Shown piece after piece: positions 1-7,530 of a stretch of DNA of 20,301 nucleotides (its first letter is position 1; each line of letters opens with the position of its first letter). The position numbers and the translations under genes are program-made. This DNA comes from Pseudomonadota bacterium (GTDB lineage Bacteria; Pseudomonadota; Alphaproteobacteria; Rhizobiales; Devosiaceae), in assembly GCA_023390785.1 (NCBI GenBank), contig JAEWCE010000349.1, forward strand, positions 1 to 20,301, written 5' to 3'. Under the pieces are notes generated by a model that was not told the DNA's origin, did no database searches, and was given only the letters and a program-made list of their open reading frames with translations.

Positions 1-1091
1 CCCTCGAGCACCGCGCGGGCCAAATGCGCCCGATGATGCGCCGGCGTCAGCCCGACAAAGCTGCCGCGGGCGTCGGCAATCCAGCGCGGCGACATGGCGC
101 CGGTCAGCGCCGGCAGGAACACGAGGCCATCACAGCCCGCAGGGGCCACAGCGGCCAGCGCGCTGAACTCTTCGTCGCCGTCGACGCGCAGCAGGTCGGC
201 GGCCCAGCGGACCGCTCCACCCGAGAGCCAGCCCGGATTGCCAAGATGATAGCCGCCTCCTGGGTAGGCATGGGTCTCGAGCAGCATCGAGGGGTCGATC
301 ACGGGCTCGCCATGCAAGGCCCCGACGGCCTCGGCGGTGCCGAGCGACACGGCGACCGTGCCCGGCGTGGCAATGCCGGCCCCGAGCAGGTTGGAGAAGT
401 CGTCGCCGGTTCCGACGGCGACCGGCGTTCCTGCCAGCAGGCCGGTGAGCTCGGCGCCACAGTTGGTGAGCGTGCCAGCGATATCGGTGTCTGCCGCGAT
501 GGCCGGCAACTGCGCCCGATCGATTCCAAACAGCGCCAGCAGTTCGTCGCTCCAGTCGTCGGCTGCGACGTCATAGAGCATCGTGGTCGAAGCGAGCGAA
601 CGCGCGATAACCTGCGAGTCGGTCATGGCCGCGACCATGAAACTCACCGGCTGGTGCCACACCGCCGGCCCGAAATTTCGCTGCAGCCACAGGATCTTGG
701 CTGCCATGTGCGTGGCATCGAGCACCAGTCCGCAGCGTTGCCGCACAAGTCCAGCGTCTATGGTGGCTAGCAATGGTTCCGCCCGACGATCCATCCACAA
801 CAGCGCCGGCCCGAGCGGCTCGTGAACCGCCCCCGTGGGCACGCAGCCATCGAGCTGGCCGCATATCGCCACCGCCTCGATCTGGCGCGGAGCGCACCCC
901 GCGGCCCCCAGCGCGCCGGCGATGGTGGGCCGCAGCGCCTTCAGCCAGTCGGTTGCATCCTGCTCCGCCCAGCCAGCTTGCGGGACGCTGGGTCGATACG
1001 ATGCGGTTCCCATGCCGAGCACGCTGAGGTCGTCGGCAAGCACGACGGCCTTGAGGCTTTGCGTTCCGAGGTCGAGCCCAATGAGGGCCAT
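1..1091 (-). CDS. FGGY-family carbohydrate kinase (xylulokinase-like), 3' end cut by window edge
   Basis: Probable cytoplasmic ATP-dependent kinase of a pentulose, polyol or related sugar. The frame is open from an ATG at 1089-1091 to the left edge, giving 363 residues of a family normally about 480-500 long, so the C-terminal part is missing only because the window ends. Visible family marks are the N-terminal phosphate-binding strand MALIGLDLGTQS (D7), GQLDG at 78-82 where xylulokinases usually have GQMHG, LWMDRR at 98-103, the GTGDD catalytic region at 227-231 (candidate base D230 or D231), SLGTAE near 249-254, and GLTPAHHRAHLARAVLE at the edge, typical of the second FGGY domain. It starts 7 nt after the stop of the barrel gene and has no strong Shine-Dalgarno, so translational coupling is likely. 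The histidine-to-aspartate change in GQLDG suggests a substrate other than D-xylulose (inference). Family call is firm; substrate is unknown. Confidence 0.9.
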   Translation of the reverse strand, partial: MALIGLDLGTQSLKAVVLADDLSVLGMGTASYRPSVPQAGWAEQDATDWLKALRPTIAGALGAAGCAPRQIEAVAICGQLDGCVPTGAVHEPLGPALLWMDRRAEPLLATIDAGLVRQRCGLVLDATHMAAKILWLQRNFGPAVWHQPVSFMVAAMTDSQVIARSLASTTMLYDVAADDWSDELLALFGIDRAQLPAIAADTDIAGTLTNCGAELTGLLAGTPVAVGTGDDFSNLLGAGIATPGTVAVSLGTAEAVGALHGEPVIDPSMLLETHAYPGGGYHLGNPGWLSGGAVRWAADLLRVDGDEEFSALAAVAPAGCDGLVFLPALTGAMSPRWIADARGSFVGLTPAHHRAHLARAVLE

Positions 1092-1098
1092 GGCAGGT

Positions 1099-1776
1099 TC
1101 AGGCCATCGTACAATCGGCGATCACGTCGCCCAGTTGCGACAGTATCGAGCCTTTGCGGGCGCTGTAAGAGCCGTCGAACACGGCAGTTCCGATGGTGAA
1201 GGCGTCGGCGCCGGCCGCGCGAACATCGGCAATACGTTGCCGCGAGGTGATCGACCCCGCAACGATCAGATAGCCGTCAGGGCCCAGCCCCCGGCGCGCG
1301 GCGCGCACGAGGTCCAGCGGGTCCGCATCGGTGGCGCGGTAGGCGAGAAGGTCGGCACCGCCGCAGCCCTGCGCCATGAATTTCTCACATTGCGCGGTGA
1401 CGTCAGCCGGCTGCCCGCCCAGCCGGGTCGGGTGTCCGACCGGAAAGCCCGGAAAGGGGTAATAGGTGGTGTGCGAGCCCGCCAGAATATCCTTGATCGC
1501 GGTCACATCGGTACCGCCCAGCAGTCGGTCGATGCCGAGCTGGCGGGCGGCCTGCGCCGAACGCAGGCACGCTTCGGGCGTTTCGGACACCACCTCCATG
1601 TAGGATGTAGCGCCGCAGGCACGGATACGCTCGGTGAGCTTCACCAGCACGGGAAAGTCGACACCGACATCCTTGAACCCGATATGCCTGAGGCCGAGCG
1701 GGACGATTTCGTCGAGCACCAGCAGGCAGTCTTCCACCGTCCTGTCGGCCCGGGTCAGCATGAAGATGAAGTCCAA
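1099..1776 (-). CDS. HisA/HisF-like (beta/alpha) barrel protein of unknown function
   Basis: A 225-residue protein probably folded as a phosphate-binding TIM barrel. The C-terminal half carries LIVAGSITSRQRI followed by AGADAFTIGTAVFDG, the two glycine-rich loops that bind a phosphate group in HisA/HisF, ribulose-phosphate epimerase and related barrels. Earlier segments (GLRHIGFKDVGVD, YMEVVSETPEA, LLGGTDV) look like barrel strand ends with acidic residues. I chose the TTG at 1776 because GAGGAGGG lies about 6 nt upstream; an in-frame ATG five codons later (1761) is the alternative, and a longer frame reaching 1896 would overlap the upstream dehydrogenase gene. It lies 16 nt after that gene and 7 nt before the kinase, so it is in one operon with both. 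It could be an aldolase, epimerase or isomerase acting on the phosphorylated product. The exact family is not recognised. Confidence 0.75.
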   Translation of the reverse strand: MDFIFMLTRADRTVEDCLLVLDEIVPLGLRHIGFKDVGVDFPVLVKLTERIRACGATSYMEVVSETPEACLRSAQAARQLGIDRLLGGTDVTAIKDILAGSHTTYYPFPGFPVGHPTRLGGQPADVTAQCEKFMAQGCGGADLLAYRATDADPLDLVRAARRGLGPDGYLIVAGSITSRQRIADVRAAGADAFTIGTAVFDGSYSARKGSILSQLGDVIADCTMA

Positions 1777-1792
1777 CGGGTCCCTCCTCTGC

Positions 1793-3133
1793 TCAAAGTG
1801 TCGGCAGCAGCGATGCCATCCGCCCGCTCGGTACCGCAAGGTCGAGCATGGTGAAGCGATTGCGTATCTCTCTGCTGTGCAGCATCGCCTGTTCATAAAA
1901 ACCGCGTTCTAAACCGATTTCCGCCGAGGTCAGCGGAGCGCCGGCGGCACGAAGCGCGGCCTCGATGCGGTCACGCGGCAGCAGCGCCGTGGACAGCCGC
2001 TCGCAGATGCGGCCCCAGTCTTGCGCGAGCTTGTCGTTGAGCTCGTCGGCCTTGCCGCGGTCGAGCCGCTTGGGGGCAAACTCCGCGCTTATCGAGGTTG
2101 ATAGTTCGGGTCCGTAGCGCTCCAGGATTGCTGTGCCGTTATCCGTGTCGGGAGCAAGCACGGGGGGTGGGCCCGACAGCATTGCCCTCTGCAATTTCGC
2201 CATCGACAAGGTCGTCACGGCGATCTGCTCGCCATGCAGCATTGGTGGGCGCGCAGCGGGCGCGAGCATGTCGATGTAGTGACTGACCAGATGCTCCCCC
2301 TGGCTTGCCGGGGCGCTGGAGCCAATGATCGCCGTGCCGAACCCCGAGAGCAGCAAGGTGCGGGTCAACGTTTCCATCGCGCCGAGATCGCCCCGGGTCA
2401 GCGCTTCCGCCTGGTCGAGCAGCTTCGGTTCGTCGTCGCGCTGCAGGTCGAAGGGCAGCTCGCGATAGCTCGTGCCGAGCAGCAGATGAGACAGCAGCCA
2501 GTCGACCTGCGCGGTAGTGCGGCAGATGCTGTCGCCGAGACCCGCGCAGATCATGCGCTTGGGTGCCGCGGCGAGCACCCGCAGGTCAAAGAACGCTCCA
2601 ACTGGAGCTTGTGCGGGCAGCGTGCTCTTGTGGCCTCCCACGGTGATGGACGCGGTCAGCGACACGAAGCCGTTCATCGACGGTGCGGTGGCAAACACGG
2701 CGTATGGCTTGCCTTCGCGGGCGCTGGCATATTTGGTCAAATCATTGATGGTGCCGGAGCCCACCGCAATGAAGGCATCGGCGCCGGACGCGGCGCTGCG
2801 CAGGCGGGCGACTGTGCTCTCGTCGGGGTAGGGGTTGGGGGGCAGCACCAGGCTCTGGACCTCGTAGCGCCCGCGGAGCGCGGCCTCGACCTGGTTGCCC
2901 AGCACCGCCGCGGTGGTTTGATCGCTGACCACGGCCAGCTTCCGGCCAAACCCGAGTCCGTCGACGAGATCGGCTTCGTTGCCCGCGAGCGTTTCAGCGA
3001 TCACCAACTCACGCGTCGCAACAGGTGCCGGAACGCCAGTTTCGGGGTCGACATAGCGGCCGCCGAGCAGTTGCTGCAGCCGGTCGGTCGGTACCCCGGC
3101 CCATCCAGCGGTTGTACCCTGGGCCATGGTCAC
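1793..3133 (-). CDS. sn-glycerol-1-phosphate dehydrogenase / AraM-like, iron-containing ADH fold
   Basis: Probable NAD(P)-dependent, metal-dependent dehydrogenase of the AraM/EgsA family, whose characterised members reduce dihydroxyacetone phosphate to sn-glycerol-1-phosphate. Family marks, numbered from the longest frame (start 3193), are VGSGTINDLTKYAS at 144-157 (nucleotide binding), ATAPSMNGFVS at 168-178, GLGDS with D221, GEHLVSH with H301, and LHGEQ with H320; D221, H301 and H320 match the metal ligands. Start choice is uncertain: a GTG at 3133 has CAGGAG 8 nt upstream and is preferred, but ATGs at 3139 and 3127 and a GTG at 3193 are in frame. At about 446 residues it is somewhat longer than Bacillus AraM (about 394). 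It is the first enzyme gene of the minus-strand operon behind the GntR regulator. With a kinase and a barrel enzyme next to it, it may reduce a different sugar or polyol phosphate (inference). Confidence 0.85.
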   Translation of the reverse strand: MTMAQGTTAGWAGVPTDRLQQLLGGRYVDPETGVPAPVATRELVIAETLAGNEADLVDGLGFGRKLAVVSDQTTAAVLGNQVEAALRGRYEVQSLVLPPNPYPDESTVARLRSAASGADAFIAVGSGTINDLTKYASAREGKPYAVFATAPSMNGFVSLTASITVGGHKSTLPAQAPVGAFFDLRVLAAAPKRMICAGLGDSICRTTAQVDWLLSHLLLGTSYRELPFDLQRDDEPKLLDQAEALTRGDLGAMETLTRTLLLSGFGTAIIGSSAPASQGEHLVSHYIDMLAPAARPPMLHGEQIAVTTLSMAKLQRAMLSGPPPVLAPDTDNGTAILERYGPELSTSISAEFAPKRLDRGKADELNDKLAQDWGRICERLSTALLPRDRIEAALRAAGAPLTSAEIGLERGFYEQAMLHSREIRNRFTMLDLAVPSGRMASLLPTL

Positions 3134-3258
3134 CGGCATGTCTCCTGCAAGGAAACTCGCCCCCGGCTGGTTGTCTTCAGATGCAACGGGCACTCTTCGC
3201 AGTGGTAAGTCGTAATATGACTTTGTTAGCGAAGTTCGGGCCCGACCGCAATGGCGGT

Positions 3259-3303
3259 CTGCGCCGCAAAAGCCTCTTCGGAACTCCCATTGTTGCGGCG
3301 CAG
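3259..3303. terminator. 11-bp inverted repeat between GntR and AraM-like genes
   Basis: CTGCGCCGCAA (3259-3269) and TTGCGGCGCAG (3293-3303) are perfect complements separated by 23 nt. The pair lies just after the GntR stop codon in the 125-185 bp gap before the AraM-like gene. No T-run follows on either strand, so it may be a processing or partial-termination hairpin that sets regulator and enzyme levels apart rather than a classical terminator. The rest of the gap also holds an imperfect palindrome (GTCGTAATATGAC, about 3209-3221), a possible regulator site. Confidence 0.45.
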
Positions 3304-3318
3304 TGGCTTATCGGGTGC

Positions 3319-4008
3319 TCAGTACAGTCCCAGATTGCGCTGCAACGCAGCGGCGAAATGGGCCTGCAGCGCGGCAACCGCATCCGTTGCGCTTCGGCTA
3401 CGGCACGCTTCGATGATGGCCTGGTGTTCGTGAAGCGAACGCAGCACCAGCGGCACGGTCACCTTCCGGTCGAGGCGGACCAATTTCAGATAATTGTGGA
3501 CGCGCCGATAGGCCGTATCGGCAAGTGGATTGTTAAGGATCGCGACGATGCTCCCGTGCAGCAGGTCTTCCAACTCCTCGAGCTGCAGCGAAATTCCCGG
3601 TGTCAGGCCATCCCGCTCAACGGCGGCAATCGCCTCCTCGTGTCGCCGCGCCAGTTCCTCGATGTCGTCGTCCGATGCCGTCTCGGCGAACACGGCGACG
3701 GCCGCCGATTCGATCATGCTGCGGAACTGATAGGTCGAGCGGGTGAGCTCGAGGCCGGGTTTCACGAACTGAATGCCGGTGTGGGGGTGGATCGTAAGGA
3801 TTCCCTCCGCCTCCAGCGCCTTGAGCGCGTCGCGCAACGGGCCGACCGGAACTCCGGTCAGCTCGACCAGCTGGGACTGTGAAACGAAGGCTCCGGCCGG
3901 GAGTTTTCGTTCGAACAATACCTCGAGGATGCGAGCATAGGCCCGGTCGCTCAGCCTGCCGCCCTTGCCGAGCGCCGCGATCACCTTGCGCGGATTTTTA
4001 CCGGCCAC
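3319..4008 (-). CDS. GntR-family transcriptional regulator, FCD (FadR C-terminal) subfamily
   Basis: A DNA-binding regulator, probably a repressor relieved by a sugar acid or related metabolite. The N-terminal winged helix spans about residues 19-85 (SDRAYARILEVLFERKL, then SQSQLVELTGVPVGPLRDAL as the helix-turn-helix). The all-helical FCD domain spans about 90-222, with candidate metal or ligand residues E147/D148, H151, H195 and H217. I start it at the GTG at 4006-4008 because AAGGAGGG lies about 7-8 nt upstream; a longer frame to 4059 would run through the palindromic operator and is unlikely. It is divergent from the enolase-superfamily gene and co-directional with the AraM-barrel-kinase operon, so it most likely controls both arms through the palindromes in the 73-bp intergenic region. 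The inducer is unknown. Confidence 0.88.
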   Translation of the reverse strand: MAGKNPRKVIAALGKGGRLSDRAYARILEVLFERKLPAGAFVSQSQLVELTGVPVGPLRDALKALEAEGILTIHPHTGIQFVKPGLELTRSTYQFRSMIESAAVAVFAETASDDDIEELARRHEEAIAAVERDGLTPGISLQLEELEDLLHGSIVAILNNPLADTAYRRVHNYLKLVRLDRKVTVPLVLRSLHEHQAIIEACRSRSATDAVAALQAHFAAALQRNLGLY

Positions 4009-4046
4009 CCCTGGTCCCTCCTTGCAGTAATCTTCTGGACATGCGA

Positions 4047-4060
4047 ATTGATATATCAAT
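4047..4060. promoter_or_regulatory. 14-bp perfect palindrome, probable GntR operator O1
   Basis: ATTGATATATCAAT reads identically on both strands and is an AT-rich island in GC-rich DNA, midway between the divergent GntR and enolase-superfamily genes. Its size and TTGAT/ATCAA arms suit a dimeric FCD-type GntR protein. The TTGATA and TATATC portions could also act as promoter elements, so binding would block transcription. Confidence 0.65.
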
Positions 4061-4068
4061 CTTGCTCA

Positions 4069-4080
4069 TTGGTAGATCAA
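4069..4080. promoter_or_regulatory. Imperfect palindrome, possible second GntR operator O2
   Basis: TTGGTAGATCAA keeps the outer TTG...CAA arms and the ATCAA half of the upstream palindrome. Its centre is 21 bp from that of O1, about two helical turns, so two dimers could sit on the same DNA face. It ends one base before the GTG start of the enolase-superfamily gene. Confidence 0.45.
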
Positions 4081-4081
4081 C

Positions 4082-5248
4082 GTGCGCATATCAGCATATG
4101 AGCTTACACGGTTTCAATTCGCCCGCGACCGGGTGATCGGGGACAGCCAGGGCCGGGCTGACGAGGTCAATGTCGCGGCGCTCGAACTCATAGACGACCA
4201 TGGAAACCGTGGACTCGGCTTTGCGCAGGCCCTCTTCAGCACCTTGCCGGCCCTGGACGAAATCGTCCGGGTCTTCGAGTCGGAGGTCTGGCCGGGACTG
4301 GAGGGCCAGCATCCTCTGGCGATCGCGCATCGTGTCGCTCGGCCCCGTGGCGGCAATCAGCGGACGTTCTCGCTGCCGTTCCATGAAGCGACACAGGTCG
4401 CCGTGTGGGACCTCGCGGCCAGGCAACAGGGTCTTCCGCTGCACGAGCTGCTGGGCGCCCGTCGCGACAAGGTGCCCGTTTACGCCTCGGGGCTCGACTA
4501 TCATCTGAGCGACGACGAGTTCGTCGCCTTCTTCGAGCATGCCGCCGCCCTCGGCTATTCGGCTTTCAAGATCAAGGTCGGTAACCCGGATTTCGAGTGG
4601 GACCTGCATCGGCTGACGCTGCTCAGCACCGTCGTCACGCCCAATGCCAAGATCATGATCGACGCCAATGAGGCGTGGGGCGCCAAGGAGGCGATCGTCA
4701 AGCTCGAGGCGATACGCCGTGCCGGCTTCGAGGATCTGCTCTGGGTCGAGGATCCGATTTTGCGGCATGATCTCGAGGGCCTCCGGCTCCTGCGCGAAAG
4801 CGTCCCGTGGACGCTGATCAATTCCGGCGAATATCTCGACGCCGCAGGAAAGCGCCAGCTCATGCTGGCCGGCGCCACAGATATCTTGAACGTCCATGGC
4901 CAGGTCACCGACGTGATGCGCGTTGGGTGGCTGGCGGCCGAGCTGGGCATTCCGGTCTCGCTCGGCAACACCTTCCTCGAGGTCGGCGTGCACATGGCCT
5001 GCGCGCTACCCGAGGTGGAGTGGCTCGAATATTCGTTCCAGAATTTTGATCATCTCGTCGATGAACCGATGACGATCCAGGACGGCTGGATCCACGCGCC
5101 AAGCCGGCCGGGTCATGGGCTCACTCTGTCAGATGCCGCGCGCCGTGTTTGGGCGCGCCCTCAAATCCTGTCGCGCGAGGAGCTCGGTGATCCGCCGCCC
5201 AATCCAAGGGTCAGCGGCGCACCCATGCTCACCGCCAGGGCAGGGTAG
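4082..5248 (+). CDS. Enolase-superfamily (mandelate racemase/muconate lactonizing enzyme-like) protein
   Basis: A 388-residue enzyme of the superfamily that abstracts a proton alpha to a carboxylate using Mg2+; many members dehydrate sugar acids. The N-terminal capping domain covers about 1-125 and the barrel 130-360. Visible residues are the KIK motif (K163, K165) at the end of the second strand, and putative Mg2+ ligands D194 (MIDANEAW), E223 (WVEDPI) and E250 (NSGEYL). Where mandelate-racemase relatives usually have an Asp followed by a His on later strands, this protein reads DILNVHGQVTD (H272) and PVSLGNTFLE (around 294-300), so the classical Asp-His dyad is not evident. The GTG start at 4082 gives the normal N-terminus (MRISAYELTRF) but lacks a clear Shine-Dalgarno. 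The binding-protein gene follows 26 nt downstream. The substrate is probably an acid sugar or lactone (inference). Confidence 0.88.
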   Translation: MRISAYELTRFQFARDRVIGDSQGRADEVNVAALELIDDHGNRGLGFAQALFSTLPALDEIVRVFESEVWPGLEGQHPLAIAHRVARPRGGNQRTFSLPFHEATQVAVWDLAARQQGLPLHELLGARRDKVPVYASGLDYHLSDDEFVAFFEHAAALGYSAFKIKVGNPDFEWDLHRLTLLSTVVTPNAKIMIDANEAWGAKEAIVKLEAIRRAGFEDLLWVEDPILRHDLEGLRLLRESVPWTLINSGEYLDAAGKRQLMLAGATDILNVHGQVTDVMRVGWLAAELGIPVSLGNTFLEVGVHMACALPEVEWLEYSFQNFDHLVDEPMTIQDGWIHAPSRPGHGLTLSDAARRVWARPQILSREELGDPPPNPRVSGAPMLTARAG

Positions 5249-5274
5249 CGAATGCCGACAAGGGAGGAACCAAC

Positions 5275-6531
5275 GTGCATAAGCTCAGACTGATCGCGGC
5301 CACTGCGGCCGTGCTGCTCGCCTCGCCTGCGCTGGCGCAGGAGATCACCGTGTGGGACGTCAACGTCAGCCGCAACCCCACATACTACGATGCCGCGAAG
5401 GCGGCGTTCGAGAAGGCACATCCAGGCGCCACGCTCAATTTCGTCGGGCAGCCCGACGCCGAATATTACACGCTGCTTGGCACGGCGCTTGCGTCCAAGA
5501 CCGGGCCCGACGTCATCTGGGCGAACGGCGGTGCTCAGGCAAAGAATCTCATCGGAGGACTGCTTCCCCTCAATGACAAGCTGCCCGATCTGATCTCCAA
5601 AGTGGTCGGACAGTCGGCGTTCACGGTCGACGGCAAGCTCTACTTCATCCCGACCACGCTGCAGGGCCACGTCGTCTACTACAACAAGAAGCTCTACAAG
5701 GATGCCGGTCTCGATCCCGACAAGCCGCCGACCATCTGGGCAGAGGTCAACAAGATGTGCGAAGCCATCAGGGCCAAGGGCGAAGCCGCCTGCTTCATGA
5801 TGGCGAACAAGGAAGGCTATGAGGCGGAATTCTTCCTGTCGGAAATGGCCAATCAATCGCTGACGGCGCAGCAGCAGGCCGACTGGGCGGCCGGCAAGCT
5901 GCATTGGTCGGACCCGCCGATCAAGGCGATCCTGCAGACCTGGGTCGATACCGCCAAGCAGGGCTGGTACCAGGAAGGTGGTAACTCGCAGACCATGTTC
6001 ATGGACGAGTTCACCCTGTTCGAGCAGGGTACCGCCGCCAATGTCTGGGGCCTGCTCTCGAACGTCGCGCACTGGAAAGCGTTCGAGGCCGACATGGGCG
6101 CCGACAATGTCGGTGTCTACCCAATGCCCTCGCCGACGGTCGCCGCCGACCAGCACGGGGGGGCGCCCGGCGTCCCGCTCGACGGCGGCGTGGGGTATGC
6201 CGTGAACAAGGATTCGCAGCATATCGACCTGGCGCTGGAGGCCATCAAGACACTTGTATCGCCCGAGGTGCTGTCGGTGCTCGTCAATGACGCGGGCATC
6301 GTTCCGGCGAACACGACGGTGGATGTGTCATCGATCCCGAGCCCCGGCCTCAAGCAGATCATGGGCTGGCTGGCGACGAGGGCCGTCGCGACGACGCATG
6401 CCAACGCGTCGGCTGCAGAACTCGACGAGTGGCATCGCCAGAGCCAGGCCCTGCTCAATGGTGATATCACTGTCGACGATGCAGCAGCGGCACTGGACAA
6501 GGTCCAGGCGCAGGCCAAGCCGCAAAACTAG
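5275..6531 (+). CDS. CUT1-family sugar ABC transporter substrate-binding protein
   Basis: Periplasmic binding protein (SBP family 1) that captures a sugar or oligosaccharide for the permease pair downstream. The GTG start at 5275 is preceded by GGGAGG at 7 nt. A typical signal peptide (MHKLRLIAATAAVLLASPALA) ends near residue 21-22, followed by QEITVWDVN at the start of the mature protein. GPDVIWANGGAQ, FIPTTLQGHVVYYNKKLYKDAGL and the C-terminal GGVGYAVNKDSQ segments are typical of this family. Length 418 residues is normal. It is the second gene of the enolase-superfamily operon and is followed at once by a strong hairpin. The ligand cannot be read from the sequence; context suggests the substrate of the neighbouring AraM, enolase-like and kinase enzymes. 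Confidence 0.92.
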   Translation: MHKLRLIAATAAVLLASPALAQEITVWDVNVSRNPTYYDAAKAAFEKAHPGATLNFVGQPDAEYYTLLGTALASKTGPDVIWANGGAQAKNLIGGLLPLNDKLPDLISKVVGQSAFTVDGKLYFIPTTLQGHVVYYNKKLYKDAGLDPDKPPTIWAEVNKMCEAIRAKGEAACFMMANKEGYEAEFFLSEMANQSLTAQQQADWAAGKLHWSDPPIKAILQTWVDTAKQGWYQEGGNSQTMFMDEFTLFEQGTAANVWGLLSNVAHWKAFEADMGADNVGVYPMPSPTVAADQHGGAPGVPLDGGVGYAVNKDSQHIDLALEAIKTLVSPEVLSVLVNDAGIVPANTTVDVSSIPSPGLKQIMGWLATRAVATTHANASAAELDEWHRQSQALLNGDITVDDAAAALDKVQAQAKPQN

Positions 6532-7523
6532 TGTCCTCCCGACTGAGGGGGCGCTCGTTATGCGCCCCCTCGCTTTTCTCAGGGAACCAAAACTGCATCA
6601 GCAAGACGCCCCCATCGCCGACCAGTCCGGGTGCGCCGGCCCCGCGCCGGCCGAGGGGTGGCCGCCGCGCCGAGGCCCGCATGGCCCTGCTGTTTCTCCT
6701 GCCGGCGTTGCTCCTCGTCACGATCTTCCGGATCGTGCCGCTGTTCTGGGGCTTTGGCATTTCGCTGACGAGCGCCACATCAACGAGTCCGGGGGAATTC
6801 ATCGGCGCCGGAAACTATCTCAGAGCCCTGGACGATCCGAACTTCCGCGCGTCCATTGCCAATGCCGGTGTGGTGCTTCTCTCCGTCCCCATTTTCGTCA
6901 CGGTCCCGATGGTTCTGGCGATCCTGATCGACCAGGGCGTACCAGGGCGTGGCTTCTTTCGGTCCGTGTATTTTTTTCCGGTGGTGCTCTCGAGCGTCAT
7001 CATCGGTTCGATCTTCAGCATCGTGCTCAGTTTCAACGGCAGTGCAAATGGGCTGCTCAAGCTGCTTGGCCTGCCCGGTGTCGACTGGCTCGGTCGCTCC
7101 ACGACGGCGTTGCCCGTCACCCTCGCCATCCAGTCATGGTCGACGTTCGGGATGGGGGTGCTGATCTTTCTGGCCGGCTTGTCCACGGTACCCAAGGACA
7201 TGGTCGAAGCGGCGCGGCTGGAAGGCGCCAAGATGTGGCAAATCTGGTGGTACGTGATCATTCCGGAGCTGCGCCCGATCATCGAGTTTTCCACGGTCAT
7301 CACCACGATCGGACTACTGACCTCGATGTTCGGTCTCATCTATGTGCTGACCGGCGGCGGACCCGGCACCGCGACCACGGTCCCTGAGTATTTGATCTGG
7401 TCGGCCCAGGGTCGCCTCAACCAGCCGGCCTATGCGGCGGCGCTTTCGATCATCCTGTTCGTCATCACCAGTCTCCTGGCCGCGCTCCAGATCCGGATGA
7501 TGTCGCGTAACGCAAAGCTTTGA
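6531..7523 (+). CDS. CUT1 sugar ABC transporter permease, MalF/UgpA-like
   Basis: Inner-membrane permease with six predicted helices, the first at MALLFLLPALLLVTIFRIVP, and the EAA loop that contacts the ATPase (VEAARLEGAKMWQIWWYVIIP). The start is problematic. The frame opens at a GTG overlapping the stop of the binding-protein gene, but that start would place the strong hairpin at 6545-6571 inside the coding region and give an odd N-terminus. The only in-frame ATG is at 6681, right at helix 1. A natural-looking cytoplasmic tail (SKTPPSPTSPG...RRAEAR) begins after an ATC codon at 6597-6599, with AGGGA 11 nt upstream, so a rare ATC start or a single-base change from ATG is possible. Product family is clear; it pairs with the next gene. 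Confidence 0.87.
   Translation: MSSRLRGRSLCAPSLFSGNQNCISKTPPSPTSPGAPAPRRPRGGRRAEARMALLFLLPALLLVTIFRIVPLFWGFGISLTSATSTSPGEFIGAGNYLRALDDPNFRASIANAGVVLLSVPIFVTVPMVLAILIDQGVPGRGFFRSVYFFPVVLSSVIIGSIFSIVLSFNGSANGLLKLLGLPGVDWLGRSTTALPVTLAIQSWSTFGMGVLIFLAGLSTVPKDMVEAARLEGAKMWQIWWYVIIPELRPIIEFSTVITTIGLLTSMFGLIYVLTGGGPGTATTVPEYLIWSAQGRLNQPAYAAALSIILFVITSLLAALQIRMMSRNAKL
6545..6571 (+). terminator. 10-bp GC hairpin after binding-protein gene
   Basis: GAGGGGGCGC (6545-6554) pairs perfectly with GCGCCCCCTC (6562-6571) across a 7-nt loop, followed by GCTTTTCTC. It lies 14 nt after the binding-protein stop. Such hairpins usually protect the upstream transcript or cause partial termination, giving more binding protein than permease. 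Confidence 0.75.
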
Positions 7524-7530
7524 GGGCGCG

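Noticed and set aside
1793..3133. Archaeal-type ether-lipid synthesis role for the AraM-like enzyme
   Set aside because: No prenyltransferase or lipid genes are nearby; the kinase, importer and GntR regulator favour carbohydrate catabolism.
4091..4993. Long minus-strand open frame opposite the enolase-superfamily gene
   Set aside because: It is antisense to a gene with clear catalytic motifs, has no recognisable domain and is expected by chance in GC-rich DNA.
5161..6222. Minus-strand frame of about 350 codons opposite the CUT1 binding protein
   Set aside because: Antisense to a protein with signal peptide and family motifs; no domain seen in the antisense product.
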